64,000 nucleotides of DNA from Pseudomonas sp. B21-023 (GCF_024749165.1 NZ_CP087190.1:3135501-3199500), one strand, 5' to 3'. Shown: positions 38,648-48,278, counted from the first letter of the stretch. Made by a program: numbers and translations. The notes: generated by a model from the sequence alone, not told the origin.

Positions 38648-40357
38648 TCAGTCAGCCTTGCCTACCGGCATCGGTTGCCCCGCCAGGACACTGGCGGGGG
38701 TGACCACCTGGCCCAGGTCGATATGACGGAAATCCGGCTTGGCCCCCAGACGCGCATTGAAACGCACGTTGAAGGTGAACGGGTCGTCGGTCGGCATGTC
38801 CAGCGACTGCCCGTAGAGCGCGCTGACCGCCTTGTCGTCGTAGCCCATCAGCTTGAGCATTGTGGGGAACAGGTTGTAGTGGCTGGAGGCGTTACGGTTC
38901 ACCGCCAGGTTGCCTTCCCAATCCAGTGTCCTGAGGCCCTGCCCCTGGATCACTACCAGCGGCACCAGGCCCTCCTCCGGCACCGGGTCGCTGTCGCAAT
39001 GAGTGTTCAGCCCCGGGTTACCGCGCTCATGCAGGTCCTGGCCATGGTCGGAGGTGTACAGCACCACGGCCTGGCTGAGGTCGGCCTCGGCGAATAGCCG
39101 GCGGAAGAACTCACCGACGCTCCACAGCACGGTGTTCTGGTAGGCATTGCGGTACAGCACCCAGTCCTGCAGGCGGCCATCGAAACCGTCGCGGGTGCCA
39201 GTGTCGGCAATATCGACGTAGTGGCCCCGGGGCAACGCGGGCTGGTATTTGAGGAAGTCGTCTGGATATTTGTCGTGCACCGGGAAGTGGGCGCCGACCT
39301 TGTTCACCACGATCAGGTGCGGCTTGCCATCCTTGAGCAGCGCCACCAGCCGCTCCAGCGCTGCCATGTCGCGCTGCACCACGGGGGTGTCGTCGAACTG
39401 GATGAACTGGTCGATATCGCGCTTCTCGGTTTCGGTCATCAGGTTCTGCAGGTTGCCGCCGGTGCGCTGGCCGTCGATGTAGACCGTCTCCAGGCCCGCG
39501 CGCTTGGCGTACTGCCAGATCGACGGCTGGGTCGAGTTGATGCGCAGATAGTCGGCGCGGGTGCCGCCATAGCGCAGGGTGACATTGGTGTCGGCGCTGC
39601 AGTTGGCAATCGACGCGGCGTAACCGAAATTGACGATTTGCACGCCGGGTTGGGCCTGGGCCAGATGGCTGGTGACCCCGGCCGGGGTGTTCAGGTCCAG
39701 GTAGTTGCCCGAGATGCTCTCGTCGATCAGCAGCACGATGTCCCGCGCCATCGCCGGGCCTGATTGGGCAAGGGTCACGGGCTGACGTGGCCCGACATGG
39801 TCGTGCAGGGTCTCGTAGGTGAACAGGCTCAGATAGGCCAGCGGCGTGTACATCACCGGCAGCCCGCGGGCGCCCTCGCCGGCCCGCACGAACAGGATGG
39901 CGACCAGCGCCAGCAACCCCAGCAGCGGTGCCAACGGTGGCAACAGGCGCGGCAACTTCGGCGTCGGCCCAGGACGCAGGCCAATGCCCAGCAGCAATAG
40001 CAGCGCCCGTGCCGCAGCGAGGGTTATGGCGTAATGATATTGCTGCAGCGCCTCCTGGACGAAACCGCCGGCGTAGACCATGGACACGAAGGCGCTGTAG
40101 GTCAGGTACGAATCGGTGATGCGGTTATAAGCGTCGAGAAAGATCGCGCTGACCGTGAACATCAGGGCCAACGCCCAGCGCAGCCACCCCGCACGCGTGA
40201 ACGCCGTCAGCACAAGCGCCACCGCCAAAACCGCAAACATACCCAGGTAAAGGACCAGCGGCACGCCAATACCCAAGGCTTCTATGCGCTCACGGTAATA
40301 GCCATGAAAGCTGGCCAGGTAAACCAGCAGCAGCAAAAGCTTGACCCATCCGCGCAT
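38648..40357 (-). CDS. EptA-like sulfatase-fold membrane transferase
   Basis: This 569-aa protein has an N-terminal membrane domain of about five segments (1-165) and a periplasmic alkaline-phosphatase-like domain (about 205-540). IVLLIDESISGNYLDLNTP holds the likely nucleophile (S in DESISG), followed by NCSADTNVTLRYGG and VVLYTSDHGQDLHERG with metal-binding Asp and His. This matches the phosphoethanolamine transferase/sulfatase superfamily (EptA, OpgE, CptA type), where a Thr is more usual as nucleophile. Possible acceptors are lipid A, glycans or the exopolysaccharide encoded next to it. It is divergent from ugd. Confidence 0.85.
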   Translation of the reverse strand: MRGWVKLLLLLVYLASFHGYYRERIEALGIGVPLVLYLGMFAVLAVALVLTAFTRAGWLRWALALMFTVSAIFLDAYNRITDSYLTYSAFVSMVYAGGFVQEALQQYHYAITLAAARALLLLLGIGLRPGPTPKLPRLLPPLAPLLGLLALVAILFVRAGEGARGLPVMYTPLAYLSLFTYETLHDHVGPRQPVTLAQSGPAMARDIVLLIDESISGNYLDLNTPAGVTSHLAQAQPGVQIVNFGYAASIANCSADTNVTLRYGGTRADYLRINSTQPSIWQYAKRAGLETVYIDGQRTGGNLQNLMTETEKRDIDQFIQFDDTPVVQRDMAALERLVALLKDGKPHLIVVNKVGAHFPVHDKYPDDFLKYQPALPRGHYVDIADTGTRDGFDGRLQDWVLYRNAYQNTVLWSVGEFFRRLFAEADLSQAVVLYTSDHGQDLHERGNPGLNTHCDSDPVPEEGLVPLVVIQGQGLRTLDWEGNLAVNRNASSHYNLFPTMLKLMGYDDKAVSALYGQSLDMPTDDPFTFNVRFNARLGAKPDFRHIDLGQVVTPASVLAGQPMPVGKAD

Positions 40358-40741
40358 GTTTCGGCCACTCCGGTCATGGAATTCTTCTCAAACCGTAGCA
40401 CCTGTGAAACAAACCACAACGCAAAAAAGTCAAATTTCCGACGACATACCGACACCGGAATCTGGCACAGGCCGCAAGCTGTTGTTGATTATCTCTATCG
40501 TCTGCAGACCGCTTATTTCGCTGCATTGCACCGTTCATCGGCTCGCCGAACGGCCAATTGCCACTAGCTATGTTCGCTAACACACGGATTGGAAACGGGT
40601 TGGTGGCAGAAGGCCCGTTGCGTTGGACTCTGTAAATGCGACGAAACATGCCATTGCTTTGACGCAATTCCACCGGGCTGAGCTATACCCAATTCACACC
40701 ACTGTTTCATCTCCCTTACTCATCCATTCGAGGCACCGCGC
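40358..40741. promoter_or_regulatory. Promoter region of the exopolysaccharide locus (inferred)
   Basis: This 384-bp divergent gap between the EptA-like gene and ugd is AT-richer than its surroundings. I find no gene. No sigma-54 or clear -35/-10 pair was defined; a partial GG..GC arrangement near 40600 has the wrong spacing. It must hold the start of the 16-gene transcript. Confidence 0.5.
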
Positions 40742-42091
40742 ATGGACGTGAGCGTTTTTGGCACCGGTTATGTCGGACTGGTACAGGCAGCAGCACTGGC
40801 GGACGTAGGTCACCGGGTACTGTGCGTGGATGTCGATACCCACAAGATCAACCAGTTACGCCAGGGTGTGCCGCCGATCAGCGAGCCGGGCCTGTCGGAC
40901 TTGCTCGAGGACAACATCAAGGAAGGTCGCCTGCTGTTCAGCACCCAGGCCAGCGACGCCGTCAGCCATGCCGAGCTGATCTTCATCGCCGTGGGCACCC
41001 CGCCCGACGAGGACGGTTCGGCCGACCTGACCCATGTGCTCAACGTCACCCGGCAGATCGCCGCGCTGATGGAGACCGACCATACCCTGATCATCAAGTC
41101 CACCGTGCCGGTGGGCACCGCCGACCAGGTCATGGCCCTGGCCCGCGACGAGTTGCAGCGCCTGGGCAAGGGTCAGTTGCAAGTACGCGTGGTGTCCAAC
41201 CCCGAGTTTCTCAAGGAAGGCAGCGCCCTGGCCGATTGCATGCGCCCGGACCGCATCATCGTCGGTACCCTCGACGAGGTCGCCCATGACCAGCTGGCCG
41301 AACTGTACGCGCCGTTCTGCCGCAACCACGAAAAACTGATGTTCATGGATAACCGCAGCGCCGAACTGACCAAGTACGCCGCCAACGCCATGCTCGCCAC
41401 CCGCATCAGCTTCATGAACGAGCTGGCCAACCTCAGCGAACACCTGGGCGCCGATATCGAGGCGGTACGCCGCGGCATCGGTTCCGACCCGCGCATCGGC
41501 TACCACTTCATCTACCCCGGCTGCGGCTTTGGCGGTTCGTGCTTCCCCAAGGACATCAAGGCCCTGCTGCACACCGCCGCGCACAGCGGCATGCCGCTGC
41601 GCCTGCTGCAGAGTGTCAGCGAGGTCAACGATCAGCAGCGGCGCATCCTCTTCGCCAAGCTCAAGCAGCGCCTCGGCGGCCTGGCGGGCAAGTCCATCGC
41701 CCTGTGGGGGCTTGCCTTCAAACCCAACACCGACGACATGCGCGAAGCGCCCAGCCGCTACCTGATGGAAGCGCTGTGGGCCGAAGGCGCCACGGTGCGC
41801 GCCTATGACCCCGAAGCCATGGACGAATGCCGGCGCCTGTACGGCTACCGCGACGACCTGCAACTGTGCGCCACCCGCGACGACACCTTGCAGGACGCCG
41901 ACGCCCTGGTGATCTGCACCGAGTGGAAAAACTTCCGAGTAGTGGACTTCTCGATGCTGGCCAGCAAGCTGCGCGCGCGGGTGATCGTCGATGGCCGCAA
42001 CCTGTACAACCCTGAACAGGTGGCGGCCCACGGCCTGCACTACAGCGGCATCGGCCTGCGCCAGGTCAGCCCGCAGGCGGATGCGCCATGA
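40742..42091 (+). CDS. ugd: UDP-glucose/GDP-mannose dehydrogenase family protein (Ugd)
   Basis: This 449-aa NAD-dependent nucleotide-sugar dehydrogenase begins with the Rossmann motif VFGTGYVGLVQA (5-16). The substrate block STVPVGTADQV and NPEFLKEGSALADC follow, and PGCGFGGSCFPKD (259-271) carries catalytic C267. It makes UDP-glucuronate from UDP-glucose, though GDP-mannose dehydrogenases are related. The next gene, overlapping by four bases, is an epimerase of the UDP-glucuronate type, so UDP-galacturonate is a plausible product. First gene of the exopolysaccharide locus. Confidence 0.92.
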   Translation: MDVSVFGTGYVGLVQAAALADVGHRVLCVDVDTHKINQLRQGVPPISEPGLSDLLEDNIKEGRLLFSTQASDAVSHAELIFIAVGTPPDEDGSADLTHVLNVTRQIAALMETDHTLIIKSTVPVGTADQVMALARDELQRLGKGQLQVRVVSNPEFLKEGSALADCMRPDRIIVGTLDEVAHDQLAELYAPFCRNHEKLMFMDNRSAELTKYAANAMLATRISFMNELANLSEHLGADIEAVRRGIGSDPRIGYHFIYPGCGFGGSCFPKDIKALLHTAAHSGMPLRLLQSVSEVNDQQRRILFAKLKQRLGGLAGKSIALWGLAFKPNTDDMREAPSRYLMEALWAEGATVRAYDPEAMDECRRLYGYRDDLQLCATRDDTLQDADALVICTEWKNFRVVDFSMLASKLRARVIVDGRNLYNPEQVAAHGLHYSGIGLRQVSPQADAP

Positions 42092-43152
42092 AAGTGCTGG
42101 TCACCGGCGCGGCCGGTTTCATCGGCGCCCATACCTGCCGCCAGCTGTTGCTCGAGGGGCATCAGGTGGTGGGGCTGGACAACTTCAACGACTACTACGA
42201 GCCGTCGCTCAAGCATGCCCGCGTGCACTGGGTACGCCAGACAGCGGGCGATTTCCCGCTGCACTGCCTGGACCTGGGCGACCGCGACGGCATGGCCCGG
42301 CTGTTCGCCAGCGAACGCCCGGACGTGGTCGTGCACCTGGCCGCCCAGGCCGGTGTGCGCTACTCGCTGCAGAACCCGCAGGCTTACCTGGACAGCAACC
42401 TGGCCGGTTTCCTCAACGTGCTCGAAGGCTGCCGCCGGCACCCGGTCCAGCACCTGCTGTACGCCTCGTCCAGTTCGGTGTACGGCGCCAATCAGCAAAC
42501 GCCGTATCGGGTCGAAGACGCCGTGGACCACCCGCTGTCGCTGTATGCCGCCACCAAGAAGGCCAACGAGGCCATGGCCCACAGCTACAGCCACTTGTAC
42601 GGCATTCCCTGCAGCGGCCTGCGCTTCTTTACCGTGTACGGCCCCTGGGGCCGCCCGGACATGTCGCCGATGCAGTTCGCCCGGGCGATCAGCGAAGGCA
42701 GGCCGATCCAGCTGTTCAACCATGGCCGCCACCAGCGCGATTTCACCTATATCGACGACATCGTCGAGAGCCTGGTGCGGCTGATCCCCCTGCCCCCGGT
42801 CGCCGACCCGCAGTGGAATGCGCTAACCCCGGATCCGGCCAGCAGCCACGCGCCGTGGCGGCTGTACAACATCGGCGGGCAGCGTCCGGTGGAGCTGCTC
42901 GACTACCTGGCGCTCCTGGAGAAACACCTGCAGCGCAACGCGGTGATCGAACTGCTGCCGCTGCAACCAGGCGATGTCCTGGCCACCTGCGCCGATGCCA
43001 GCGCCCTGGCCAGGGTCACCGGATTCACCCCACAGATAGGCCTCGATGAGGGGCTCAGGCGCTTCGTCGCCTGGTTCAAGAGCTACTACTCGCCCGCCGC
43101 CAGCGAAGCGGCGCCCACGGGTGAGCAGCCAGATCAACGGAGGGCGGTATGA
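42088..43152 (+). CDS. NAD-dependent nucleotide-sugar epimerase (UDP-glucuronate epimerase-like)
   Basis: This 354-aa SDR protein has the nucleotide loop VTGAAGFIG (5-13), DNFNDYYEPSLKHARV, which is typical of UDP-glucuronate 4-epimerases, then ASSSSVYG (126-133) and Y153-xxx-K157 as catalytic pair. RFFTVYGPWGRPDM is another mark of that group. It starts in the ATGA overlap with ugd. It would convert UDP-GlcA to UDP-GalA and thus provide an acidic sugar for the polymer. Its end overlaps the next start by four bases. Confidence 0.88.
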   Translation: MKVLVTGAAGFIGAHTCRQLLLEGHQVVGLDNFNDYYEPSLKHARVHWVRQTAGDFPLHCLDLGDRDGMARLFASERPDVVVHLAAQAGVRYSLQNPQAYLDSNLAGFLNVLEGCRRHPVQHLLYASSSSVYGANQQTPYRVEDAVDHPLSLYAATKKANEAMAHSYSHLYGIPCSGLRFFTVYGPWGRPDMSPMQFARAISEGRPIQLFNHGRHQRDFTYIDDIVESLVRLIPLPPVADPQWNALTPDPASSHAPWRLYNIGGQRPVELLDYLALLEKHLQRNAVIELLPLQPGDVLATCADASALARVTGFTPQIGLDEGLRRFVAWFKSYYSPAASEAAPTGEQPDQRRAV

Positions 43153-43895
43153 CAGGACAACCCAAGAGCGCACAACTGCAGGCGCTGTACCAGGACAAAC
43201 GCATGGACCCGGCGCACCGACAGCGCATTGATGCCGCCATCCACATGCAGGGCCGCGGCTGGATCACCGGCCGCGTCGGTGGTCGCCCCTGGACCCTTTC
43301 GCGCACCAACCGCGTGCTGTCGTGCCTGGCCGCGCTGACCCTGCTGCTGCTGCTGTCGCCGCTGTTCCTGGTGCTGGCGCTGCTGATCAAGCAGTCCAGT
43401 CCAGGTCCGGTGTTCTTCGTGCAGAAGCGCACCGGCTACCGCGGCCGCGCCTTCGGCATGTTCAAGTTCCGCACGATGGTGGCGAACGCCGAGGCGTTGA
43501 AGGATTCGGTGCGCCACCTGAACAAGCACGGCGCCGATGCCATCGACTTCAAGATCGACAAGGATCCGCGCATCACCTCGGTCGGCGGCTGGTTGCGCAG
43601 AAGCAGCCTGGACGAGCTGCCCAACCTGATCAACGTGGTCACCGGCGATATGCGCCTGGTCGGCCCGCGCCCCACTTCATTCAACGCCTACCGCTACCAC
43701 GACAACCACCTGGCGCGGCTGTCGATCTACCCGGGCATGACCGGCCTGTGGCAGATCTCCGGGCGCAGCAACATCGACTTCGACCAACGGGTGGAGCTGG
43801 ACCTGAGTTACATCAACGAACAGAGCCTGATGCTGGACCTGAAGATCCTGCTCAAGACCCCGTTCAAAGTCTTCACTGGCCACGGAGCAAGCTGA
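43149..43895 (+). CDS. Undecaprenyl-phosphate phosphoglycosyl transferase (priming enzyme)
   Basis: This 248-aa enzyme has one membrane stretch (CLAALTLLLLLSPLFLVLALLI, about 58-80) and the PglC/WcaJ C-terminal catalytic domain: GPVFFVQKRTGYRGRAFGMFKFRTM, DPRITSVGGWLRRSSLDELPNL, VTGDMRLVGPRP and YPGMTGLWQISGRSN. It moves a phosphosugar from UDP-sugar to undecaprenyl phosphate and so starts the repeat unit. It lacks the extra N-terminal membrane domains of the long WcaJ form. It overlaps the epimerase by four bases, and the next gene begins two bases after its stop. Confidence 0.92.
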   Translation: MTGQPKSAQLQALYQDKRMDPAHRQRIDAAIHMQGRGWITGRVGGRPWTLSRTNRVLSCLAALTLLLLLSPLFLVLALLIKQSSPGPVFFVQKRTGYRGRAFGMFKFRTMVANAEALKDSVRHLNKHGADAIDFKIDKDPRITSVGGWLRRSSLDELPNLINVVTGDMRLVGPRPTSFNAYRYHDNHLARLSIYPGMTGLWQISGRSNIDFDQRVELDLSYINEQSLMLDLKILLKTPFKVFTGHGAS

Positions 43896-43896
43896 G

Positions 43897-44544
43897 ATGG
43901 ACGGTTCATCCTCAAGAAGCCTGACGATCGCTACCCCAAGCGAGACCAACCTGACCGCCACCGTGCTCGACCTCGACCAGCGCACCCTGCTGCTGACCGC
44001 GGCCAACACCGGCAGCGGCACCAGCACCAGCGCCCTGGCCTTCGCCAGCCAACTGGCCCTCATGAGTGCGGGCAACGTGCTGCTGATCGATGCCAGCCTC
44101 AGCCCCGGCGGCCTCAGCCAACAGCTCGGCCTGGCCAAGCTGCGCGGCTACAGTGACCTGCTGTTCAACCAGGACACCCCGCCGCTGGCCCAGGACTGCA
44201 TCGTGCGCCTGTCCGACCAGCCGTTCGACGTGCTCCCGGTGGGCACCTGGAAGCGCGGCCGCGACCGCCTCGACCACGAGCAGTTGCGCGTACTGCTGAA
44301 CCAGTTGAGCAACCAGTACCGTTTCGTGGTGATCGACGGCGAAGCCATCTATGCCAGCGCCGACAGCCTGGTAATCGGTACCTTGGTCGACGGCGTGATC
44401 CTGGTCGTGTGCGCCGAGGAGACCCGCTGGGAGGTGGCCCAGGCCGCCAGCCAGCGCCTGACCCAGGCCGGCGCGCGATTGATCGGCAGCGTGTTCAACA
44501 AGCGCAAGTACTACATGCCCAAGTGGCTGTACGAAAATCTCTGA
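43897..44544 (+). CDS. BY-kinase-like (CpsD/Wzc-C type) protein with degraded ATP motifs
   Basis: This 215-aa protein has the MinD-like layout of capsule tyrosine autokinases, but all three nucleotide motifs are altered. Walker A, usually GxGKS/T, reads NTGSGTSTS (37-45), with Thr42 in place of the Lys. The A' DxD is DAS (65-67). Walker B, usually VIDTPP, is VIDGEA (145-150). The C-terminal tail KRKYYMPKWLYENL has three Tyr but no Tyr cluster. Known BY-kinases regulate Wzx/Wzy export through phosphorylation cycles. Here ATP hydrolysis is doubtful, so a structural or scaffold role with the Wzz-like protein is suggested. It is encoded between the priming enzyme and the export lipoprotein. Confidence 0.85.
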   Translation: MDGSSSRSLTIATPSETNLTATVLDLDQRTLLLTAANTGSGTSTSALAFASQLALMSAGNVLLIDASLSPGGLSQQLGLAKLRGYSDLLFNQDTPPLAQDCIVRLSDQPFDVLPVGTWKRGRDRLDHEQLRVLLNQLSNQYRFVVIDGEAIYASADSLVIGTLVDGVILVVCAEETRWEVAQAASQRLTQAGARLIGSVFNKRKYYMPKWLYENL

Positions 44545-44557
44545 GAGGCCGCACAGG

Positions 44558-45586
44558 ATGAACGCCATGAGATATCCCTCGATTGCCCTGTGCGTACTGG
44601 CCCTGGCCGGCTGCGCCAGCCAGGAAAACCGCGAGATGCCGGTGCAGATCCTCACCGCGCCTCCCGCCGAAAGCCAGGCCACCGAAGTCGCCCGCCGCGA
44701 ACAGGTACTACGCCCGCAGGACGTGCTGGAAGTGATTTTCCATGTCAGCAACCGCTCGGCCGGGGCCTACCGGATCCAGTCCGGCGACACCCTGGACCTG
44801 AACTTCATGGCCGCCAGCGGCTTGAACGGCAACCAGCTGGTGCAGCCCGACGGCACCATCACCCTGCCCAGCACCAACGCCGCGGTGCGCGTAGAGGGCA
44901 TGACCCCCGGCGAAGCCGAGAGCGCCATCCGCCAGGCCTACCAGGACAAGCGGGTGTTCAAGCCCAACCGTGACCAGGTCACCGTGCGGGTGATGAGCCC
45001 AATGACCGACGAGGTCAACCTGAAGAACGCCCTCAGCCACCCCGGCACCGGCATGAGCCGCGACATCACCGTGGGCAACGACGGCCGCGCCACCTTCCCG
45101 GAAATCGGCTCGGTGCCGCTGCAGGGCATGACCGTCAACCAGCTGCGCGACTACCTCAACGAGCGCTACGCCACGTTGCCAGGGCGCATGAGCGTGGATG
45201 TGCTGCTCAAGTCCACCGCCGCCAACGAGATCTACGTGCTCGGCGAAGTCGGCCAGCCCGGCGCCTTCCAGATCCGCCGCCCGATCTCCGTGCTCGAGGC
45301 GCTGACCCTGGCCCGCGGCCCGACCCTCAAGGCCAAGCTCGGTTCGGTGGTGATCATGCGTCGCGAGGGCAACACCGTGCATGCGGTCAACTACGACGTC
45401 GACCAGGCACTCTCCGGCGGCAGCCAGAAACTCGCCTACCTGCAGCCCGAAGACATGCTCTACGTGCCCAAGACCAAGCTGGCCAGCGCCGCCGAGCTGT
45501 CCCGGCAGCTGGCCGACGTGGTGCTGTTCCAGGGCTTCGGCTTCAGCTTCAGCTACCGCGTCGACAATAAAGAAAGCGACGACTGA
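44558..45586 (+). CDS. Polysaccharide export outer-membrane lipoprotein (Wza-like)
   Basis: This 342-aa protein has the signal peptide and lipobox MRYPSIALCVLALAGCASQEN (from residue 4), giving a Cys at about 19. The Poly_export domain (about 65-150) reads YRIQSGDTLDLNFMAASGLNGNQLVQPDGTITLPS, and SLBB-type domains follow (IGSVPLQGMTVNQLRDYL; YVLGEVGQPGAFQIRRPISVLEALTLARGPT). The length and order are those of periplasm-spanning OPX proteins. It forms the export channel of the locus. The tail FQGFGFSFSYRVDNKESDD is short compared with Wza. Confidence 0.9.
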   Translation: MNAMRYPSIALCVLALAGCASQENREMPVQILTAPPAESQATEVARREQVLRPQDVLEVIFHVSNRSAGAYRIQSGDTLDLNFMAASGLNGNQLVQPDGTITLPSTNAAVRVEGMTPGEAESAIRQAYQDKRVFKPNRDQVTVRVMSPMTDEVNLKNALSHPGTGMSRDITVGNDGRATFPEIGSVPLQGMTVNQLRDYLNERYATLPGRMSVDVLLKSTAANEIYVLGEVGQPGAFQIRRPISVLEALTLARGPTLKAKLGSVVIMRREGNTVHAVNYDVDQALSGGSQKLAYLQPEDMLYVPKTKLASAAELSRQLADVVLFQGFGFSFSYRVDNKESDD

Positions 45587-45600
45587 CCGGGGGACGGACC

Positions 45601-47175
45601 ATGACCACGCAACCGAAAGAAAACTACGTACATGAGTTCTTCCGCATCTTCTTCGCCAACCGCCAGTTGGTGAAACGGGTGTTCCTGGTGTTCGCGGTGA
45701 TCGCCGTGCTGTTGCCGCTGGTGCTCAAGCAGAGCTACGACATCACCGCCGAAGTCATCGTGCAGTCCAAGAAACTCTCGCAGAGCGACACCACCTCGGC
45801 GCTCAGCCAGCAGGCCGACCAGTTCATCCCGCCGTCGCTGGCCGACATGGAGACCGAGAGCAACATCCTGCGCTCGCCAACCCTGATCCGCCAGACCATC
45901 GGCGAGCTGCGCAAGGAAGGCCACTATCCGGACGAGCCCGGCCTGCTGCGGCGCACCGTGCTCGACCCGCTGCGTCACGCGGTGATCGAGCCCCTGCACC
46001 GGCTGTTCGGCAATGCCGTGGCGGACGATCGCGACACCCAGCTCGACACCCTCACCGACCAGGCCGTCAAGGACCTCAAGGTCGAGACCCTGCCCGGCTC
46101 CAACGTGATTTCCATCACCTACAGCGCCAATGACGCGAAGCTGGGCACGCTGTTCGTCAGCCGCCTGCTGGAGAACTTCCTGGCCAACCGCCAGGACCTG
46201 CAGTCCAATGAACTGCCCGAAGCCTTCTACGAGCAGAAGAAGCTGCACTACCAGGCCCGCCTGGGCGACCTGGAAAGCCAGCGCCTGGGCCTGCTCACCG
46301 CCATCGGCTCGTCGGATCCGAAGGAGGAGATCACCTTCCGCCTCAACGCTATCAACACCGAAGAGCAGGCGCTCAACCTGCAACGTGACCGCCAGCTGCA
46401 GAACCAGAAGTGGCTGGACTACCTGCAGAGCAGCCTGGCCGCGGCCAACAAGGCGAAGATGGCCGACTACGCCTTCCCCTACACCTTCACCACCACGGTC
46501 GACAACGTCGCCTTCGAAGACCGCGAGATCAAGCAGCTCGGCGAGCAGCTGACCACCCAGCTGGCCCGCTACAACGGTGACGCCACGGTGTTCCAGCCAG
46601 GCTCCGACCAGATGGTCATGGCCCGCCAGCAGATTGCCCAGTTGCGCGCGCAGTTCCTCAAGATCGTCGAGAACCGCATCCGTGAACGCCAGCAGGACCT
46701 GGCCGTGACCCAGCAGGTGATCGAGCAGAAGACCCAGCGCATCGCCGACTACAGCAAGCGCATCCTCCAGTTGCGCGAGACCCAGAGCAAGACCCGGCAG
46801 CTGGACACCGAGATCGATGCCCTGCACAAGGCCTTCTCCACCTACGCCCAGCGCTACGAGGAAAGTCGTGGCCAGGGCCTGCTCGATGGCAGCCAGTCCA
46901 ACGCGCGCATCCTCAGCGCCCCCTACGAACCCACCGCGGCGAGCTTCCCGAAACCTGGCCTGATCATTCCGTTCGGCCTGGTCACCGGCCTGCTGCTGGC
47001 AATTGCCGTGGTCTACGTCAGGGAGTTCTTCGACCACCGCTTCAAGCATCCGGCGCAGATCAGCCACGAGCTGGGCCTGCCAGTACTGCTGGTGATCAAC
47101 GACCAGACCCCGGCGCTGCCCAACCCGCACAAGAGCTGGTCGCTGCCACGCCTGTGGCACTGGGTGCGCAATTGA
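45601..47175 (+). CDS. Polysaccharide co-polymerase/chain-length protein (GumC/Wzz-like)
   Basis: This 524-aa protein has a TM near the N-terminus (VKRVFLVFAVIAVLLPLVL, about 24-42) and one near the C-terminus (LIIPFGLVTGLLLAIAVVYVREFFDH, about 455-480). Between them lies a periplasmic coiled region of about 400 residues, with the SAPYEPTAASFPKPGLI proline-rich segment before TM2. It lacks a fused kinase domain. This architecture fits polysaccharide co-polymerases of the GumC type, which set chain length with the OPX channel. The separate degraded BY-kinase-like gene at 43897 is its expected partner. Confidence 0.88.
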   Translation: MTTQPKENYVHEFFRIFFANRQLVKRVFLVFAVIAVLLPLVLKQSYDITAEVIVQSKKLSQSDTTSALSQQADQFIPPSLADMETESNILRSPTLIRQTIGELRKEGHYPDEPGLLRRTVLDPLRHAVIEPLHRLFGNAVADDRDTQLDTLTDQAVKDLKVETLPGSNVISITYSANDAKLGTLFVSRLLENFLANRQDLQSNELPEAFYEQKKLHYQARLGDLESQRLGLLTAIGSSDPKEEITFRLNAINTEEQALNLQRDRQLQNQKWLDYLQSSLAAANKAKMADYAFPYTFTTTVDNVAFEDREIKQLGEQLTTQLARYNGDATVFQPGSDQMVMARQQIAQLRAQFLKIVENRIRERQQDLAVTQQVIEQKTQRIADYSKRILQLRETQSKTRQLDTEIDALHKAFSTYAQRYEESRGQGLLDGSQSNARILSAPYEPTAASFPKPGLIIPFGLVTGLLLAIAVVYVREFFDHRFKHPAQISHELGLPVLLVINDQTPALPNPHKSWSLPRLWHWVRN

Positions 47176-48278
47176 ACGCCGCGCTGCACGCCGGCCGGCC
47201 GATCCTGCACCTGCTGAGCAGCGGCGGGTTCTATGGCGCCGAGCGCATGCTCCTGGACCACTGCCAGGCCACCCCCGGCCGGCATCGGGTGCTGTTCCTC
47301 GATGCCCCGGCGGACCTGGTGGCGCGCTTTCGCGAGGCGGGTGTCGAGTGCGACACCTGCCACGGGCTGGGGGCGGTGCTCAAGGTGCTCGGCGCGCAGC
47401 GCGGCGAACGTCCACTGGTCAACAGTCATAACTTCAAGGGCCAGCTGTTCGGCTGGATCGGCGCCACGCTGTGGCGCCTGCCGATGGTCAGCACCCAGCA
47501 TGGCTTTACCCCGCGCAGCCGCAAACAGCGTTTCTACACCTGGCTGAGCCTGCAGTTGTGCCGCACGCCGACAGTGGACACGGTGGTGTGCGTGGCCGAG
47601 AGCATTGCCCGTATCCATCGCGATGCCGGGGTGCCAGCGGCCAAGCTGCAGGTGATTCCAAATGGGCTGCCCGAGATTTGTGAAACGCAGGCAAAGGATG
47701 GCCTGGGGGCGGCACAGCCAGGCGGCGCCCCCTGGCTAGCCGCCTACGTTGGCCGGCTGTCCAGCGAAAAAGGCCCCGACCTGTTCCTCGACACGTTGAT
47801 CCCGGTGTGTCAACGCCAACCGCGGGTCCACGCCGTGATGCTTGGCGAAGGCCCTGAACGCGATGCCTTGCAACAGCGCATCGACGCTGCCGGTCTGGGC
47901 GAGCGCATCACCCTGCCGGGCTTCCAGCGCGACATGCGCGGCTGGATGAAACGGCTGGATGCCCTGGTCATCAGCTCGCGCACCGAAGGCACGCCGATGA
48001 TCCTGCTGGAAGCCATGCAGGATGGCGTGCCGGTGGTGGCCTTCGGTGTGGGCGGCATCCCCGACGTCATCGAGCACGGCCACAACGGCCTGCTCGCCCG
48101 TCCCTTGGTCACGACCGAACTGGGCGAGCATCTCGAAGCGCTGCTGCAAGACCCCGAGCAGGCCGACGAACTGGTTGCCCGGGCTCGCCAGACTCAACGT
48201 CAACGCTACCACCTGCCAACCCTGGCACAACGTTGGGCCCAGGTGTATCGAGGCACGACCGAGGAGGTTGTCGCATGA
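47172..48278 (+). CDS. Glycosyltransferase family 4
   Basis: The likely start is the TTG overlapping the previous stop, giving 368 aa beginning MNAALHAGRPILHLLSSGGFYGAERML; a GTG at 47154 is possible. GGFYGAERM at the N-terminus is the usual glycine loop of GT-B enzymes. The C-terminal half contains AYVGRLSSEKGPDLFLDTL and SSRTEGTPMILLEAMQDGVPVVAFGVGGIPDVIE, the EX7E motif of GT4 retaining transferases. It adds a sugar to the growing lipid-linked repeat unit. The acceptor and donor are unknown. It overlaps the next gene by four bases. Confidence 0.88.
   Translation: MNAALHAGRPILHLLSSGGFYGAERMLLDHCQATPGRHRVLFLDAPADLVARFREAGVECDTCHGLGAVLKVLGAQRGERPLVNSHNFKGQLFGWIGATLWRLPMVSTQHGFTPRSRKQRFYTWLSLQLCRTPTVDTVVCVAESIARIHRDAGVPAAKLQVIPNGLPEICETQAKDGLGAAQPGGAPWLAAYVGRLSSEKGPDLFLDTLIPVCQRQPRVHAVMLGEGPERDALQQRIDAAGLGERITLPGFQRDMRGWMKRLDALVISSRTEGTPMILLEAMQDGVPVVAFGVGGIPDVIEHGHNGLLARPLVTTELGEHLEALLQDPEQADELVARARQTQRQRYHLPTLAQRWAQVYRGTTEEVVA

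Noticed and set aside
40590..40625. Sigma-54 promoter before ugd
   Set aside because: A TGGCAG...TTGC arrangement exists, but GG and GC are 13 rather than 10 bases apart.
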